Notes: generated from the sequence alone by a model not told the origin. DNA of 64,000 bases from CAJCIW01 sp963833965 (GCA_963833965.1 CAWHZZ010000002.1:1-64000), one strand, 5' to 3'. Positions 26,205 to 34,857 are shown, counted from the first letter of the stretch. Translations and numbers: made by a program.

Positions 26205-27059
26205 ATGTCACAGTCAAATATACATTCCTCTGCAATTATTGAGCCCGGTGCGAAAATCGGCAAAAATGTGACCATTGAGGCTTATGCAGTGATCAAAGGC
26301 ACAGTTACGCTTGAGGACAATGTCATCATCAAATCCCATGCCTATATCGATGGGAATACGACAATTGGCGCTGGCACAATCATTTGGCCGTCGGCAAGTA
26401 TCGGGACCAAAACGCAAGACCTCAAGTTCAAAGGGGAAAAGACCTACGTCATTATCGGAAAAAATTGCGAGATCCGCGAGTTTGCGACGATCAATTCATC
26501 TTGCAATGAAAATTCTGTGGTCAGGATTGGAGACAACTGTTTGATCATGGCGTATTGCCATGTCGCCCACAATTGCGAAATTGGAAATCGAGTGATCATG
26601 GCCAACAACGCCATGCTCGCAGGTCATGTTGTCGTCGAAGATTTCGCGATCATTGGCGGGATGACGCCAGTGCATCAATTTTCACGGATTGGGCAATACG
26701 CGATGGTCGGTGGTTTTAGCCGCATTACCCATGATGTCCCTCCTTACACGATCGGCGCGGGATCACCTTATAAACTCGGCGGATTGAACCTTGTGGGTCT
26801 AAAGCGGCACGGTTTTCCATTGGAAGTGAGAAGGGCTCTTGCAAAAGCGTTCAAGCTCACTTATCGCTGCGGCCTCCGCATGGCGCAAGCTCTCGAACAA
26901 ATCGAGAGCGAAGTCGGATTGAATCCTCACGTGAAACATTGGATCGACTTTTGCCGAAATTCCAAGAGAGGGCTCATCGGTTTTCAAGGCATCGCCGCAC
27001 AATCGATTCCTGAAGAAGACTTTGATGAACTTGAAGAGCTTTTGGAAGAGAAAGTTTAG
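26205..27059 (+). CDS. lpxA: UDP-N-acetylglucosamine acyltransferase LpxA
   Basis: LpxA attaches the first acyl chain to UDP-GlcNAc. The sequence (284 residues) opens with hexapeptide repeats of a left-handed beta helix (IHSSAIIEPGAKIGKNVTIEAYAVIKGTV) and keeps CHVAHNCEIGNRVIMANNAMLAGHV, with the catalytic His. GGMTPVHQFSRIGQYAMVGG and NLVGLKRHGFPLEVRRAL follow. The helical C-terminal domain ends in EEDFDELEELLEEKV. It lies 37 bases after fabZ. Confidence 0.95.
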   Translation: MSQSNIHSSAIIEPGAKIGKNVTIEAYAVIKGTVTLEDNVIIKSHAYIDGNTTIGAGTIIWPSASIGTKTQDLKFKGEKTYVIIGKNCEIREFATINSSCNENSVVRIGDNCLIMAYCHVAHNCEIGNRVIMANNAMLAGHVVVEDFAIIGGMTPVHQFSRIGQYAMVGGFSRITHDVPPYTIGAGSPYKLGGLNLVGLKRHGFPLEVRRALAKAFKLTYRCGLRMAQALEQIESEVGLNPHVKHWIDFCRNSKRGLIGFQGIAAQSIPEEDFDELEELLEEKV

Positions 27060-27066
27060 TTTTTCC

Positions 27067-28005
27067 ATGAAAATCGTCTTTTTTGGGACATCCTCGTTTG
27101 CCGCAAAAGTCTTAGCGCAGCTCTTCCAACAAGGATATGAAGTCTTAGCCGTCGTCACAAGGCCTGACCGCTCAAAAGGCCGCCATCTGCACCCTCAACC
27201 GCCGCCCGTTAAAGAAATCGCCCTTCAGCTCAAACCCGCTCTTCCCATTTTTCAACCCGAAAAAGCCTCCGCGCCTGAGTTTGCTGCCATTTTAGAGCCG
27301 TTAGAGGCCGATTTGTTTGTCGTCGTTGCCTATGGCGAAATCATTAAAAAAAATCTGTTAGAAATGCCAAAGCTTGGCTGTATCAACATACACGCCTCTC
27401 TGCTTCCCAAATTTCGTGGGGCCGCGCCCATACAGCGTTGCTTGATGGCTGGAGAAAAGGAGACCGGAATTACGATCATCGCAATGTCGCCACAGATGGA
27501 CGCAGGGGACATATTGGCGATGGAATCGATTCCCATCTCCGAAGAGATGACGTTTGGCGAGCTCGAACCAAAACTTTGCGATCTCAGCGTGAAATTATTA
27601 TTTCAGGTCATAAGTCAATTCAAAGAAGGAGCGGTTAAAAGAACAGTTCAGAATCATGCGCTGGCGACATTTGCTCCAAAGTTGACTCCTGAGGAAGAAA
27701 AAATTGATTGGACAAGGCCGGCAAAATTCATTCACGATCAGATTCGCGCCCTTTCACCTTCACCTGGGGCTTGGTGTCAAATTAAAATTGGATCTGAATC
27801 CAAGCGCCTCAAAATCAAAAAGGCCGCCATCGTTGACGATTATATTGGAGAGCCAGGCTCCATTGTGAGCTTTGGAAAAGAGGGGTGGATCGTCGCCTGT
27901 GGGCAGGGGGCTTTGCGCTTGATCGACGTCCAATTAGAGGGTAAAAAGCCGATGACGGCTGAAGATTGTATTCGCGGAATCCATCATCCAGTTTCAATTC
28001 TGTAG
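27067..28005 (+). CDS. fmt: Methionyl-tRNA formyltransferase
   Basis: Fmt formylates initiator Met-tRNA using 10-formyltetrahydrofolate. The ATG at 27067 gives the usual start MKIVFFGTSSFAAKVL; 15 upstream codons in frame overlap lpxA. Motifs: VTRPDRSKGR, CINIHASLLPKFRGAAPIQRCLMAGEKETGIT (catalytic Asn-His), MDAGDIL, and a C-terminal OB-like domain. The length is 312 residues. In Chlamydia fmt also follows lpxA and precedes the Cap1 locus. Confidence 0.95.
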   Translation: MKIVFFGTSSFAAKVLAQLFQQGYEVLAVVTRPDRSKGRHLHPQPPPVKEIALQLKPALPIFQPEKASAPEFAAILEPLEADLFVVVAYGEIIKKNLLEMPKLGCINIHASLLPKFRGAAPIQRCLMAGEKETGITIIAMSPQMDAGDILAMESIPISEEMTFGELEPKLCDLSVKLLFQVISQFKEGAVKRTVQNHALATFAPKLTPEEEKIDWTRPAKFIHDQIRALSPSPGAWCQIKIGSESKRLKIKKAAIVDDYIGEPGSIVSFGKEGWIVACGQGALRLIDVQLEGKKPMTAEDCIRGIHHPVSIL

Positions 28006-28006
28006 A

Positions 28007-28028
28007 GCTAAAAATTTGATTTTTTAGC
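28007..28028 (+). terminator. AT-rich hairpin after fmt
   Basis: GCTAAAAA (28007-28014) pairs with TTTTTAGC (28021-28028). It starts two bases after the fmt stop. No T tail follows, so its strength as a terminator is uncertain. Confidence 0.4.
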
Positions 28029-28112
28029 GCCAAAAAACAACTAGTTGCGGTTAATTGGCGAAGGTAATAGGATATTTGTCCTTTCTTTAAAAGAGCTTAA
28101 CAAGAGGTTCAT

Positions 28113-28913
28113 ATGACATCTGCAACGAGCGCCATAACGGCAACATCGACAACACTGGCTCCCCCAGTTCCGAAACCCGCTGAATACTCGATTCCGGACC
28201 TCGTGCTCACTTTTTTTAAGGAAAAGTTTAAAGACCTGGCCAAAACAGGCTCTTACATTGCGTTTTGGGCAACAGAGGCCATTCCCGATCTTCCAAAGAA
28301 TGTCACACAATTCAATACCACGCTCAGGGATTTCAAGAACTTTGTCAGCATGACAGAACTTCCGCAAAAAATGTACGAGTTCGGCACCTCCCTTCAGAAA
28401 GCGACGGCAGCCACTGCGGAAAAAATTGGATCTGCAAGTCGCGAAGTGTTTAAAAATTCCATGGCTTTAGTCAACACCGTCGCAGACAGTATCGATTTCG
28501 TTCACGTCTTTGTCCCGATCAGCAAGGAAGTCATGAGATGGGTCTCCGGCATTAACTTCGCCGCAACGATCGGATTTGCAGGAAATGGCGTCATTGAACA
28601 AGTTCAGCATATCCAGGGCACGAAAGTGGCGGATCCGAAAAAAACGATGTTCCACATGATCAATATTGCCCGCGACACCTCCTATCTCGTTCTCGGCGTG
28701 ATGGGACTGGGATTCATTCTCACTTCAACACCTCTTGTCCCATGGATGATCGTCGCCTGCTTGACATCAGGGCTCACCTTCTCCATCGGTAGCTATTTCT
28801 ATGAAAGAATCTATGATCCAGAGAATAAGGGTAAGAATCTCAATCCGGCGATTGTGGTCGAAAATCAAGCCAATCAGAGAAATTACGAACGAGCACGCTC
28901 GGCAGCCGGTTGA
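28113..28913 (+). CDS. Inc-like protein, Cap1 locus, family member 1
   Basis: This 266-residue protein of unknown family has a Thr/Ser/Pro-rich start (MTSATSAITATSTTLAPPVP), a long amphipathic helical middle, and near the C-terminus two hydrophobic segments separated by a short turn (TSYLVLGVMGLGFILTS and PWMIVACLTSGLTFSIGSYF). Paired hydrophobic segments of this kind mark chlamydial inclusion-membrane (Inc) proteins. It is the first of four genes of similar size and layout between fmt and rplC, where C. trachomatis has CT529 (Cap1), an inclusion-membrane protein. AAGAGG lies just before the ATG. The assignment as an Inc is inference. Confidence 0.6.
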   Translation: MTSATSAITATSTTLAPPVPKPAEYSIPDLVLTFFKEKFKDLAKTGSYIAFWATEAIPDLPKNVTQFNTTLRDFKNFVSMTELPQKMYEFGTSLQKATAATAEKIGSASREVFKNSMALVNTVADSIDFVHVFVPISKEVMRWVSGINFAATIGFAGNGVIEQVQHIQGTKVADPKKTMFHMINIARDTSYLVLGVMGLGFILTSTPLVPWMIVACLTSGLTFSIGSYFYERIYDPENKGKNLNPAIVVENQANQRNYERARSAAG

Positions 28914-29005
28914 TACACCCCTGCAGCTAGCTCTTGGCAGGCTCTTACAGGCCTGCCCTATAGAAATTGAGGAACTTTTCCTCGCATTTTTTTGAGATTT
29001 ACTTT

Positions 29006-29860
29006 ATGTCTACCGTGTCAAATTCTGGGATTATTCGCGATCTATTCACACCGCTTCCTGAAACTTCAGTTTCTCGATTAAAAGATCCTCTAGACCACGT
29101 CGCGGATTATGTCGATACATCTACCGGCGCATGGGATATCTTCCGTGTGATCGAAAATTCTCTTGCTTATGTAAAAAGACTGCCCTCACTTGCTCCAAAT
29201 GCTTTGGAGCTCGTCGAAAAAGTGAAAGAGGTGGCAGGCACAATGGGGATCGGACTCAGCATTCCGAAGATCATCTCCGATTTCAATACTTTCCGACTTG
29301 GCTTTACCAACTTATTGGCGACACAAGATTTGCCTTATAGCGATCCTCTGCGCACGAGAAAAATCGCACAGGCTGCAAAAACGACTTTCATAAATTCCAT
29401 CGACTTCACAAACACCTTAGTGCAGGCAGCGCAGTTTGTCGACGGCGCCAAAGTGTATCTTTTTGATGCGGTCCAGTTGAGATGGCTCGACGGTGCGAAC
29501 AACCTAACCACCGCCATCTCCGATGGTTCTGAGCTGATCACAGAGTGTTTCAAGCTTCACAATTACAATTCTCCGGAAGTTCAACCTCGCAATCCAGCGG
29601 AAGCCGCTAAACTTGCCGAGAAGAAAACGCTGTCATGGATGGTCGTCGCCAAAGACGTTGCTTCCGTCGCAGGTGCGGCGATCGCGCTGGTCGGGATCGT
29701 CTTCGGCGTGGCGACGCAAAGCATCGCCATTTTAAGCATTTCTATATTGGCCTTGAGTACTGTGTGGCTCACCATGAAACTGGCGACCTATTTTTACAAT
29801 AAAATCGTCGTCGAGGCTCCCTCAGGTCCTGCGAGCCGCCTCTTGGCAGCAAATATTTAA
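29006..29860 (+). CDS. Inc-like protein, Cap1 locus, family member 2
   Basis: The ATG at 29006 gives MSTVSNSGIIRDLF and 284 residues; codons before it in frame start only with TTG and look untranslated. The middle is helical (SIPKIISDFNTFRLGFTNLLAT), with FVDGAKVYLFDAVQLRWLDGANN resembling the matching part of member 1 (FVHVFVPISKEVMRWVSGINF). Two hydrophobic segments lie close to the C-terminus (VASVAGAAIALVGIVFGVA and SIAILSISILALSTVWL), followed by YFYNKIV, parallel to YFYERIY in member 1. This shared ending supports a common origin. The exact function is unknown. Confidence 0.6.
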   Translation: MSTVSNSGIIRDLFTPLPETSVSRLKDPLDHVADYVDTSTGAWDIFRVIENSLAYVKRLPSLAPNALELVEKVKEVAGTMGIGLSIPKIISDFNTFRLGFTNLLATQDLPYSDPLRTRKIAQAAKTTFINSIDFTNTLVQAAQFVDGAKVYLFDAVQLRWLDGANNLTTAISDGSELITECFKLHNYNSPEVQPRNPAEAAKLAEKKTLSWMVVAKDVASVAGAAIALVGIVFGVATQSIAILSISILALSTVWLTMKLATYFYNKIVVEAPSGPASRLLAANI

Positions 29861-29872
29861 CTTTATCATTGT

Positions 29873-29900
29873 AGGGATCTTATAATCTAAGATCCCTTTT
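29873..29900 (+). terminator. Terminator after Cap1-locus member 2
   Basis: AGGGATCTTA (29873-29882) pairs perfectly with TAAGATCCCT (29888-29897), and T residues follow. Member 3 therefore probably has its own promoter; TATAAT occurs at 29995-30000, directly before its start. Confidence 0.7.
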
Positions 29901-30000
29901 CAAAAATTATAATATAGTATAATTCCACGTTATCGCTTTTGTTGTTTGTTTATTTGTGATAAAATGGATGTAATTTATATTATTTAAATTTTGGTATAAT

Positions 30001-30786
30001 TTGACTTCTTCCGCTTCGAGTTTATCAGTTTTCTCAAAGGGTGCCGACGAGTTTGCGAAGTTCTTAGACAACGCCCTTTTGCCGAATAAAGTGATTAACA
30101 ACCTTTTGGGCTGGGCGGAATACATGAAACTCCCAGACTCCTGGCAGGTCTTTCTTGCGGTCCAGCGCCACTCGATTAAAACCGTAACTTCGACGTTTGC
30201 CCTCCCGCAATTTTTTATCAAACAACTCAAACTCTATGAGGCTTGCGAAGATTTAAAAAAGAACTTCACTCAAGATGTGCCGGCAAAAATGGGAAAGGTC
30301 CTCGGCGATGTGAAAAAAGTTTTTCTCGCATCGATCTCTTCGATCATTTCTACGCTCAAAATTCCTCAATTGCTTCACAAGACGCAAGTCATCGATCTTT
30401 CCAAATTGTCCCGCATGTTGCCGAGCGTTCTGTCAAAGACCGAGAGCTTGTTTTCTCTCGCGTTCTCTGGCATGAAACTCGTCGATACGGCATGGACCCT
30501 GCAGAGTCAATTGCAAAAGGAGAATGCCACATTATCGCATAAATTTTGGCACCCTTCGGCAAAAGTCAAGGCCCTCTACCTAAAATTGGGCACTGGATCT
30601 CTTGGAGCGGTCACTGATTCCATCGGCGCCGCCTCCCTCTTTTTAGGGGTGCACGTCAACCCCATTGCCTCAATGACCATTTCGACAATTTCCCTGACAA
30701 TTACCGTCGTTAGCAAATTTCTTCGCAATTGCCGTTTGTTCGGTCTGAGCGAAACTAAAGATTCTTTGGTTTCATTGCCGGCATAA
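30001..30786 (+). CDS. Inc-like protein, Cap1 locus, family member 3
   Basis: The frame starts with TTG at 30001, giving MTSSASSLSVFSKGADEF, which is like the start of member 1 (MTSATSAI). No ATG or GTG is in frame nearby and no ribosome site is visible. A TATAAT ends on the preceding base, so a leaderless message or a different start is possible. The 261 residues are mostly helical. Hydrophobic segments near the C-terminus (LGAVTDSIGAASLFLGVHV and ASMTISTISLTITVVSKFL) repeat the layout of members 1 and 2. Function unknown; Inc-like by layout and locus. Confidence 0.55.
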   Translation: MTSSASSLSVFSKGADEFAKFLDNALLPNKVINNLLGWAEYMKLPDSWQVFLAVQRHSIKTVTSTFALPQFFIKQLKLYEACEDLKKNFTQDVPAKMGKVLGDVKKVFLASISSIISTLKIPQLLHKTQVIDLSKLSRMLPSVLSKTESLFSLAFSGMKLVDTAWTLQSQLQKENATLSHKFWHPSAKVKALYLKLGTGSLGAVTDSIGAASLFLGVHVNPIASMTISTISLTITVVSKFLRNCRLFGLSETKDSLVSLPA

Positions 30787-30848
30787 TCAATTTGCATCGA
30801 ATTTAATTGAGTAAACCTGTAATCTTTTGCCTAAAAAAGATTTTTTAT

Positions 30849-31616
30849 ATGGTTTACGCGTTAAATTCCAGTTCGCTGCCGGCATTTTCAACTGCAATGC
30901 AATCGACGTTATCGGACATTCAAACCGGTGTCCAAAACGTTTTTTCGCGGGCAAAGATCGAGTTTGAGCGGGTCAAAGATAGTCTGAACCTCCAGCCGTT
31001 GGAACAACCGGGAAATCTGATTGAAGGGGTGTTTTGGACGGGGTTTTGGGGGCTTTGCGCCGCCTTTACCGTCACGGACCTGCGAGACCTTCGCGATAGT
31101 TGCACAGCCGAGCTTCCCAGCCACGAAAAATTTACTAAAATCGGAATCGCTGTGAAGAAGGTTTTTCTCGATTTTGTTTCTCTGGCTGGCGCTACGATTT
31201 ATAATTTTTATTGGGCGCATGACGTTAAGATCATTTATCTAGGGCAGTTGGCCCCATTGTTCAAAGCTCTGGGATACGGCGCCTCTTTGCTGTACAACAT
31301 CATCGACGGGGGAGGGGCGGTCTATCGTCTTTGCAGCGAGAAAGAGGCAATGCGCAAAGCGACAAACCCTTATGAAAAAGAGTACCACCAGCAGCGTTTT
31401 GGCCTAGCGCTAATGAAAGTGATCGGAAACGTCACGATGGCTGCTTGGACGGCGCTCGGCATCGCCACATTTGCCACTGGCTTTGCTGCCAGCTCCGCGG
31501 TAATGACTACCCTGCTTCTCACAGGCTGCGTTGTTTCGGTAGCCGCTTTTGGCTACCAAATCCATCTCGATAAGATGCCTGAGCCGCGCCCAGCCCCAAC
31601 TATCAACCTAGTATGA
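30849..31616 (+). CDS. Inc-like protein, Cap1 locus, family member 4
   Basis: I choose the ATG at 30849 (MVYALNSSSLPAF, 255 residues); a TTG at 30807 would add 14 hydrophobic residues. FDRL-type helices (FSRAKIEFERVKDSLNL) precede a Trp-rich hydrophobic patch (GVFWTGFWGLCAAFTV). The usual pair of C-terminal hydrophobic segments follows (VTMAAWTALGIATFATGFAA and AVMTTLLLTGCVVSVAAFGY), then a short Pro-rich tail. Its stop overlaps the start of a 28-codon membrane peptide gene (ATGA). Same locus and layout as the three preceding genes; function unknown. Confidence 0.58.
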   Translation: MVYALNSSSLPAFSTAMQSTLSDIQTGVQNVFSRAKIEFERVKDSLNLQPLEQPGNLIEGVFWTGFWGLCAAFTVTDLRDLRDSCTAELPSHEKFTKIGIAVKKVFLDFVSLAGATIYNFYWAHDVKIIYLGQLAPLFKALGYGASLLYNIIDGGGAVYRLCSEKEAMRKATNPYEKEYHQQRFGLALMKVIGNVTMAAWTALGIATFATGFAASSAVMTTLLLTGCVVSVAAFGYQIHLDKMPEPRPAPTINLV

Positions 31617-31699
31617 AGCGATTGTTCCTGCGCGAATGGTTCATCATCATGGCGGTTCTGGGGTTTTTGCTCGCTCTGTTCCTATTGGCGCTTATTTAA
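31613..31699 (+). CDS. 28-residue single-span membrane peptide
   Basis: This small frame begins with ATG inside the end of the preceding gene (ATGA overlap). It encodes MKRLFLREWF, then a hydrophobic span of about 18 residues (IIMAVLGFLLALFLLALI) that runs to the stop. Basic residues before the span suggest an N-in orientation. The four-base overlap with an Inc-like gene is the main reason to believe it is translated. Confidence 0.45.
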   Translation: MKRLFLREWFIIMAVLGFLLALFLLALI

Positions 31700-31944
31700 A
31701 ATATTATTTCAGCCCACTTGCGAAAAAAGGGATTGTGGGAAAATCGGGAATTTTGTTAGCCTCTTCCCTTTAGCCTAGAACACTAGGTGAAGGACAAGCA
31801 AGTACGAAGCAATCTTGAGCACGTATACTACTTGTCGCTGTCAGTATGGACTCTTGATCCATAGGGGCCTGTGAAAGTAAAATCACTTTCTGGTTCCTTG
31901 TCAAAGAGGCTGGTCTCAGCGACGAATAGTATCAAAGGAAACAT
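31700..31944 (+). promoter_or_regulatory. Non-coding leader before rplC
   Basis: This 245-base gap precedes the ribosomal protein cluster. It holds no open frame of interest. Visible structure: CTAGAACACTAG near 31773-31784, and GTGAAAGTAAAATCACTTTC (31871-31890) which can form a hairpin with arms GTGA and TCAC or GAAAGT and ACTTTC. The cluster promoter should be here, but I cannot choose one with confidence. A leader of this length before rplC could hold a ribosomal-protein control site. Confidence 0.4.
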
Positions 31945-32601
31945 ATGTCATTGATACTGATGGGAAAGAAACGCGGGATGACTCAGCTTTTCGACGAGAA
32001 AGGCAATCGCATCGTATGCACTGTGATCTCCGCAGAGCCAAATATCATCACTCAGGTTAAACGCAAAGAGAGCGACGGATACGAAGCGATACAACTCTCT
32101 ACATTCAAAGTGAAGCCCTCGAAAGCAAGGAACGTCTCGAAGCCACTTCAAGGTCATTTTAAGAAGGCAGGTGTTGAGGCGAGGTCTAAGAGCTTAGAGT
32201 CGCGAGTCGATAGCGCGGAAACATATCAAGTCGGTCAAGAGATCAGCGTTGGCTATTTTGCCGATGTGTCTTATGTTGACGTCAGCGGCATCACCAAGGG
32301 GAAAGGGCATCAAGGTGTTATCAAGCGCCATCACTTTGCTGGCGGTCCTGCAGCGCATGGTTCGGGATTTCATCGGCATGGCGGTTCAACGGGGATGAGA
32401 ACTTCTCCGGGACGCTGCTTGCCAGGGCAGAAAAAATCCGGCCGGATGGGAAGCGACAAAGTGACCCTTCAAAACTTGCGAGTTGTGCGGATTGATGAAG
32501 AGAAGCAAGTCATTCTCGTGGAAGGCGCCATTCCTGGAGCGCGCGGCGGCATCGTCTATGTTGCCAAGTCCGTAAAGAAGAAAAGCCAAAAGAAAAAATA
32601 G
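31945..32601 (+). CDS. rplC: Ribosomal protein L3 (uL3)
   Basis: L3 is an early-assembling large-subunit protein near the peptidyl transferase centre. The 218 residues start MSLILMGKKRGMTQLFDEKG and include VSGITKGKGHQGVIKRHHFAGGPAAHGSGFHRHGGSTG and PGRCLPGQKKSGRMG, the family signature. A lysine-rich tail follows. It opens the cluster here; rpsJ, which precedes rplC in E. coli, is absent, as in Chlamydia. Confidence 0.97.
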   Translation: MSLILMGKKRGMTQLFDEKGNRIVCTVISAEPNIITQVKRKESDGYEAIQLSTFKVKPSKARNVSKPLQGHFKKAGVEARSKSLESRVDSAETYQVGQEISVGYFADVSYVDVSGITKGKGHQGVIKRHHFAGGPAAHGSGFHRHGGSTGMRTSPGRCLPGQKKSGRMGSDKVTLQNLRVVRIDEEKQVILVEGAIPGARGGIVYVAKSVKKKSQKKK

Positions 32602-32616
32602 TTTGAGGAGTGAGCC

Positions 32617-33303
32617 GTGGCTGTATTGAAAAAATTTAACTTGGTCGGAAAAGAAGTCGGGCAAATCGCGATCGAAGATGAGATGCTCAAATCTAGCGCC
32701 AATTCCCAAATGATCAAAGACTACATCATTGCTCTAAGAGAAAATGCTCGGCAGTGGTCCGCAAATACAAAAAGCCGCGATGAAGTCAATCACAGCGGAA
32801 AAAAACCTCATCCTCAAAAAGGGACTGGCCGCGCCAGACAAGGTTATCTCGGGTCGCCTCAATACAAAGGTGGCGGACGAGTTCACGCGCCGAAGCCTAA
32901 ATTCGATCAGCACGTGCGCATCAACAAAAAAGAGAGAAGAGCAGCCATTCGCCATCTCATCATTGAAAAAATTCTCGCTAATCGCCTTCATGTGCTGCAA
33001 TACGAGCCGATGCAAGCGCCGAAGACAAAAAATGTCGCTGCGTTTTTGAAGAATACCGCGCTCGAAGGAAAAAAAGTGCTGTTCCTCGGCGAAGGTTTGA
33101 TCCTGGGGACAAAAGAAGGTAAAGAGGCGGCTGCTCCGAAGCAAAAATTCGAAACGTTCGTGCAGAGCATCAACAATATTCCAGGGAACGAATTTATGCT
33201 GGTCCCCACGATCAGCGGCTATGACGTGATCATCAGTCACGAGCTTGTCGTGATGGAATCCGCTCTTGATCAACTCAAGGTCTTATTAGGGGGACAAAAA
33301 TAA
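32617..33303 (+). CDS. rplD: Ribosomal protein L4 (uL4)
   Basis: This 228-residue protein starts with GTG after a GAGGAG ribosome site. The extended loop that lines the exit tunnel is visible (GKKPHPQKGTGRARQGYLGSPQYKGGGRVHAPKP). A second conserved region is NRLHVLQYEPMQAPKTKNVAAFL. It lies 15 bases after rplC. In E. coli L4 also represses its own operon; the residues for that cannot be judged here. Confidence 0.96.
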   Translation: MAVLKKFNLVGKEVGQIAIEDEMLKSSANSQMIKDYIIALRENARQWSANTKSRDEVNHSGKKPHPQKGTGRARQGYLGSPQYKGGGRVHAPKPKFDQHVRINKKERRAAIRHLIIEKILANRLHVLQYEPMQAPKTKNVAAFLKNTALEGKKVLFLGEGLILGTKEGKEAAAPKQKFETFVQSINNIPGNEFMLVPTISGYDVIISHELVVMESALDQLKVLLGGQK

Positions 33304-33305
33304 TT

Positions 33306-33644
33306 ATGCTGAAAAAAAGTCCTTTTGACGTCGTCTTATCTAAGCACGTCACTGAAAAATCGCGGGTCCTCGAGCAGCTCCAATTCAATGCAAGCAATCC
33401 TTGCGTGAAAAAATGCGATGCTCCGAAATATGTGTTTGTTGTCGACAAGAAGGCCAATAAACAAGAAATCGCAGCGGCTATTGAAGAGATTTACAGCGAA
33501 AGAAAAATCAAAGTCGTCTCCGTGAACACGATCAATGCGAAGCCGAAAGCACGCAGAATGCGAGGGCGTCCAGGAGTGAAGCCAGGCTTTAAAAAGGCGA
33601 TCGTGACGTTGGAAGCTGGCGACAGCATCGAAGAGAAAGTTTAA
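33306..33644 (+). CDS. rplW: Ribosomal protein L23 (uL23)
   Basis: L23 sits at the tunnel exit, where trigger factor and SRP dock. It has 112 residues. PKYVFVVDKKANKQEIAAAIEEIYSERKIKVVSVNTINAKPKARRMRG is the usual core with the basic loop. The first 35 residues (MLKKSPFDVVLSKHVTEKS) are slightly longer than average. It follows rplD by two bases. Confidence 0.95.
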   Translation: MLKKSPFDVVLSKHVTEKSRVLEQLQFNASNPCVKKCDAPKYVFVVDKKANKQEIAAAIEEIYSERKIKVVSVNTINAKPKARRMRGRPGVKPGFKKAIVTLEAGDSIEEKV

Positions 33645-33663
33645 TACCAAAGGCTAAAAGCTT

Positions 33664-34503
33664 ATGTTAAAGCAATTTCGCCCGACAACAGCAGGACAAA
33701 GGCATCTCATCCTTACGACGCGTGATGAACTGACGCGCGAAGAGAAACGACGCGTCTCTGTCAAGCCAGAAAAGTCCTTGCTCGTCAAAAAAAGAAGAAC
33801 AAACGGCCGCAATCATCACGGTCACATCACATGCCGCCATAAAGGGGGCGGGCACAAAAGATTTTATCGTCTTGTCGATTTCAAGCGCGATAAAGAAAAA
33901 ATCTCTGCCCGCGTCGCTTCGATTGAATATGATCCCAACCGAACAGCTTTCATCGCTCTGCTCAACTACGCAGACGGTGAAAAGCGCTATATACTAGCGC
34001 CGCAAGGTCTGAAAGTCGGCGATCTCGTCGCTACGGACGACCAAGGGCATTTCAATGTTGGATGCTGCATGCGGCTTAAGTCGATGCCGCTCGGCTCCGT
34101 GATTCACAACGTTGAATTATATCCAGGCCGAGGGGGCCAACTGGTGCGTTCCGCTGGTCTGTCCGCACAGCTGATGGCCAAAAGCGCTGGCTACGCAACC
34201 TTAAAAATGCCTTCCGGAGAAGTGAGAATGGTCAATGACGACTGCAGAGCTACGTTTGGCGCAGTGTCTAACCCTGAAAGAAATCTCCGCGTGGAAGGGA
34301 AAGCTGGAAGATCACGATGGAAAGGAATTCGTCCTACTGTGCGCGGCACCGCGATGAACCCTGTTGACCATCCGCATGGGGGCGGCGAAGGAAAACACAA
34401 TGGCTATCTCCCGCAAACGCCTTGGGCGATGTACACAAAAGGGTATCGCACCCGGTGTAAACGCAAATCTAACAAAATGATCGTCAAAGATCGCAGGAAA
34501 TAA
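33664..34503 (+). CDS. rplB: Ribosomal protein L2 (uL2)
   Basis: L2 is a 279-residue RNA-binding protein needed for subunit joining and peptidyl transfer. Motifs: GRNHHGHITCRHKGGGHKR near the start, KSAGYATLKMPSGEVR, and MNPVDHPHGGGEGKHNG with the conserved His near the catalytic centre. The length is normal and the frame intact. Confidence 0.97.
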   Translation: MLKQFRPTTAGQRHLILTTRDELTREEKRRVSVKPEKSLLVKKRRTNGRNHHGHITCRHKGGGHKRFYRLVDFKRDKEKISARVASIEYDPNRTAFIALLNYADGEKRYILAPQGLKVGDLVATDDQGHFNVGCCMRLKSMPLGSVIHNVELYPGRGGQLVRSAGLSAQLMAKSAGYATLKMPSGEVRMVNDDCRATFGAVSNPERNLRVEGKAGRSRWKGIRPTVRGTAMNPVDHPHGGGEGKHNGYLPQTPWAMYTKGYRTRCKRKSNKMIVKDRRK

Positions 34504-34506
34504 TCT

Positions 34507-34851
34507 ATGGGAAGATCTTTAAGAAAAGGCCCCTTTGTCGACCATCACTTAGTTGACAAAGTATTCAAAATGAATAAAAGCGGCAAAAAGAACCCGATCA
34601 AGACTTGGTCACGCCGTTCCATGATATTGCCTGAAATGGTGGGACATACTTTTGATGTCCACAACGGTAGAAAGTTTATCAGCGTGTTTGTTTCCGAGAA
34701 TATGGTCGGCCACAGATTGGGTGAATTCTCCCCGACGCGCGTCTTTAAAGGCCACGGCTCCAAGAAAGTCGCTGAGGCCGCCGCTGCTGCTGCCGCTGGC
34801 GCTTCCGCCGCCGCACCAGCCGCGAAACCTACACCCGCAGCAAAAGGATAA
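34507..34851 (+). CDS. rpsS: Ribosomal protein S19 (uS19) with Ala-rich tail
   Basis: S19 lies in the head of the small subunit. MGRSLRKGPFVDHHLVDKV, TWSRRSMILPEMVGHTFDVHNGRKF and HRLGEFSPTRVFKGHG give the standard domain in about the first 88 residues. The remaining 26 residues are an Ala/Pro/Lys tail (AAAAAAGASAAAPAAKPTPA) that makes the protein 114 residues, compared with about 92 in most bacteria. Confidence 0.95.
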   Translation: MGRSLRKGPFVDHHLVDKVFKMNKSGKKNPIKTWSRRSMILPEMVGHTFDVHNGRKFISVFVSENMVGHRLGEFSPTRVFKGHGSKKVAEAAAAAAAGASAAAPAAKPTPAAKG

Positions 34852-34857
34852 TCGATT

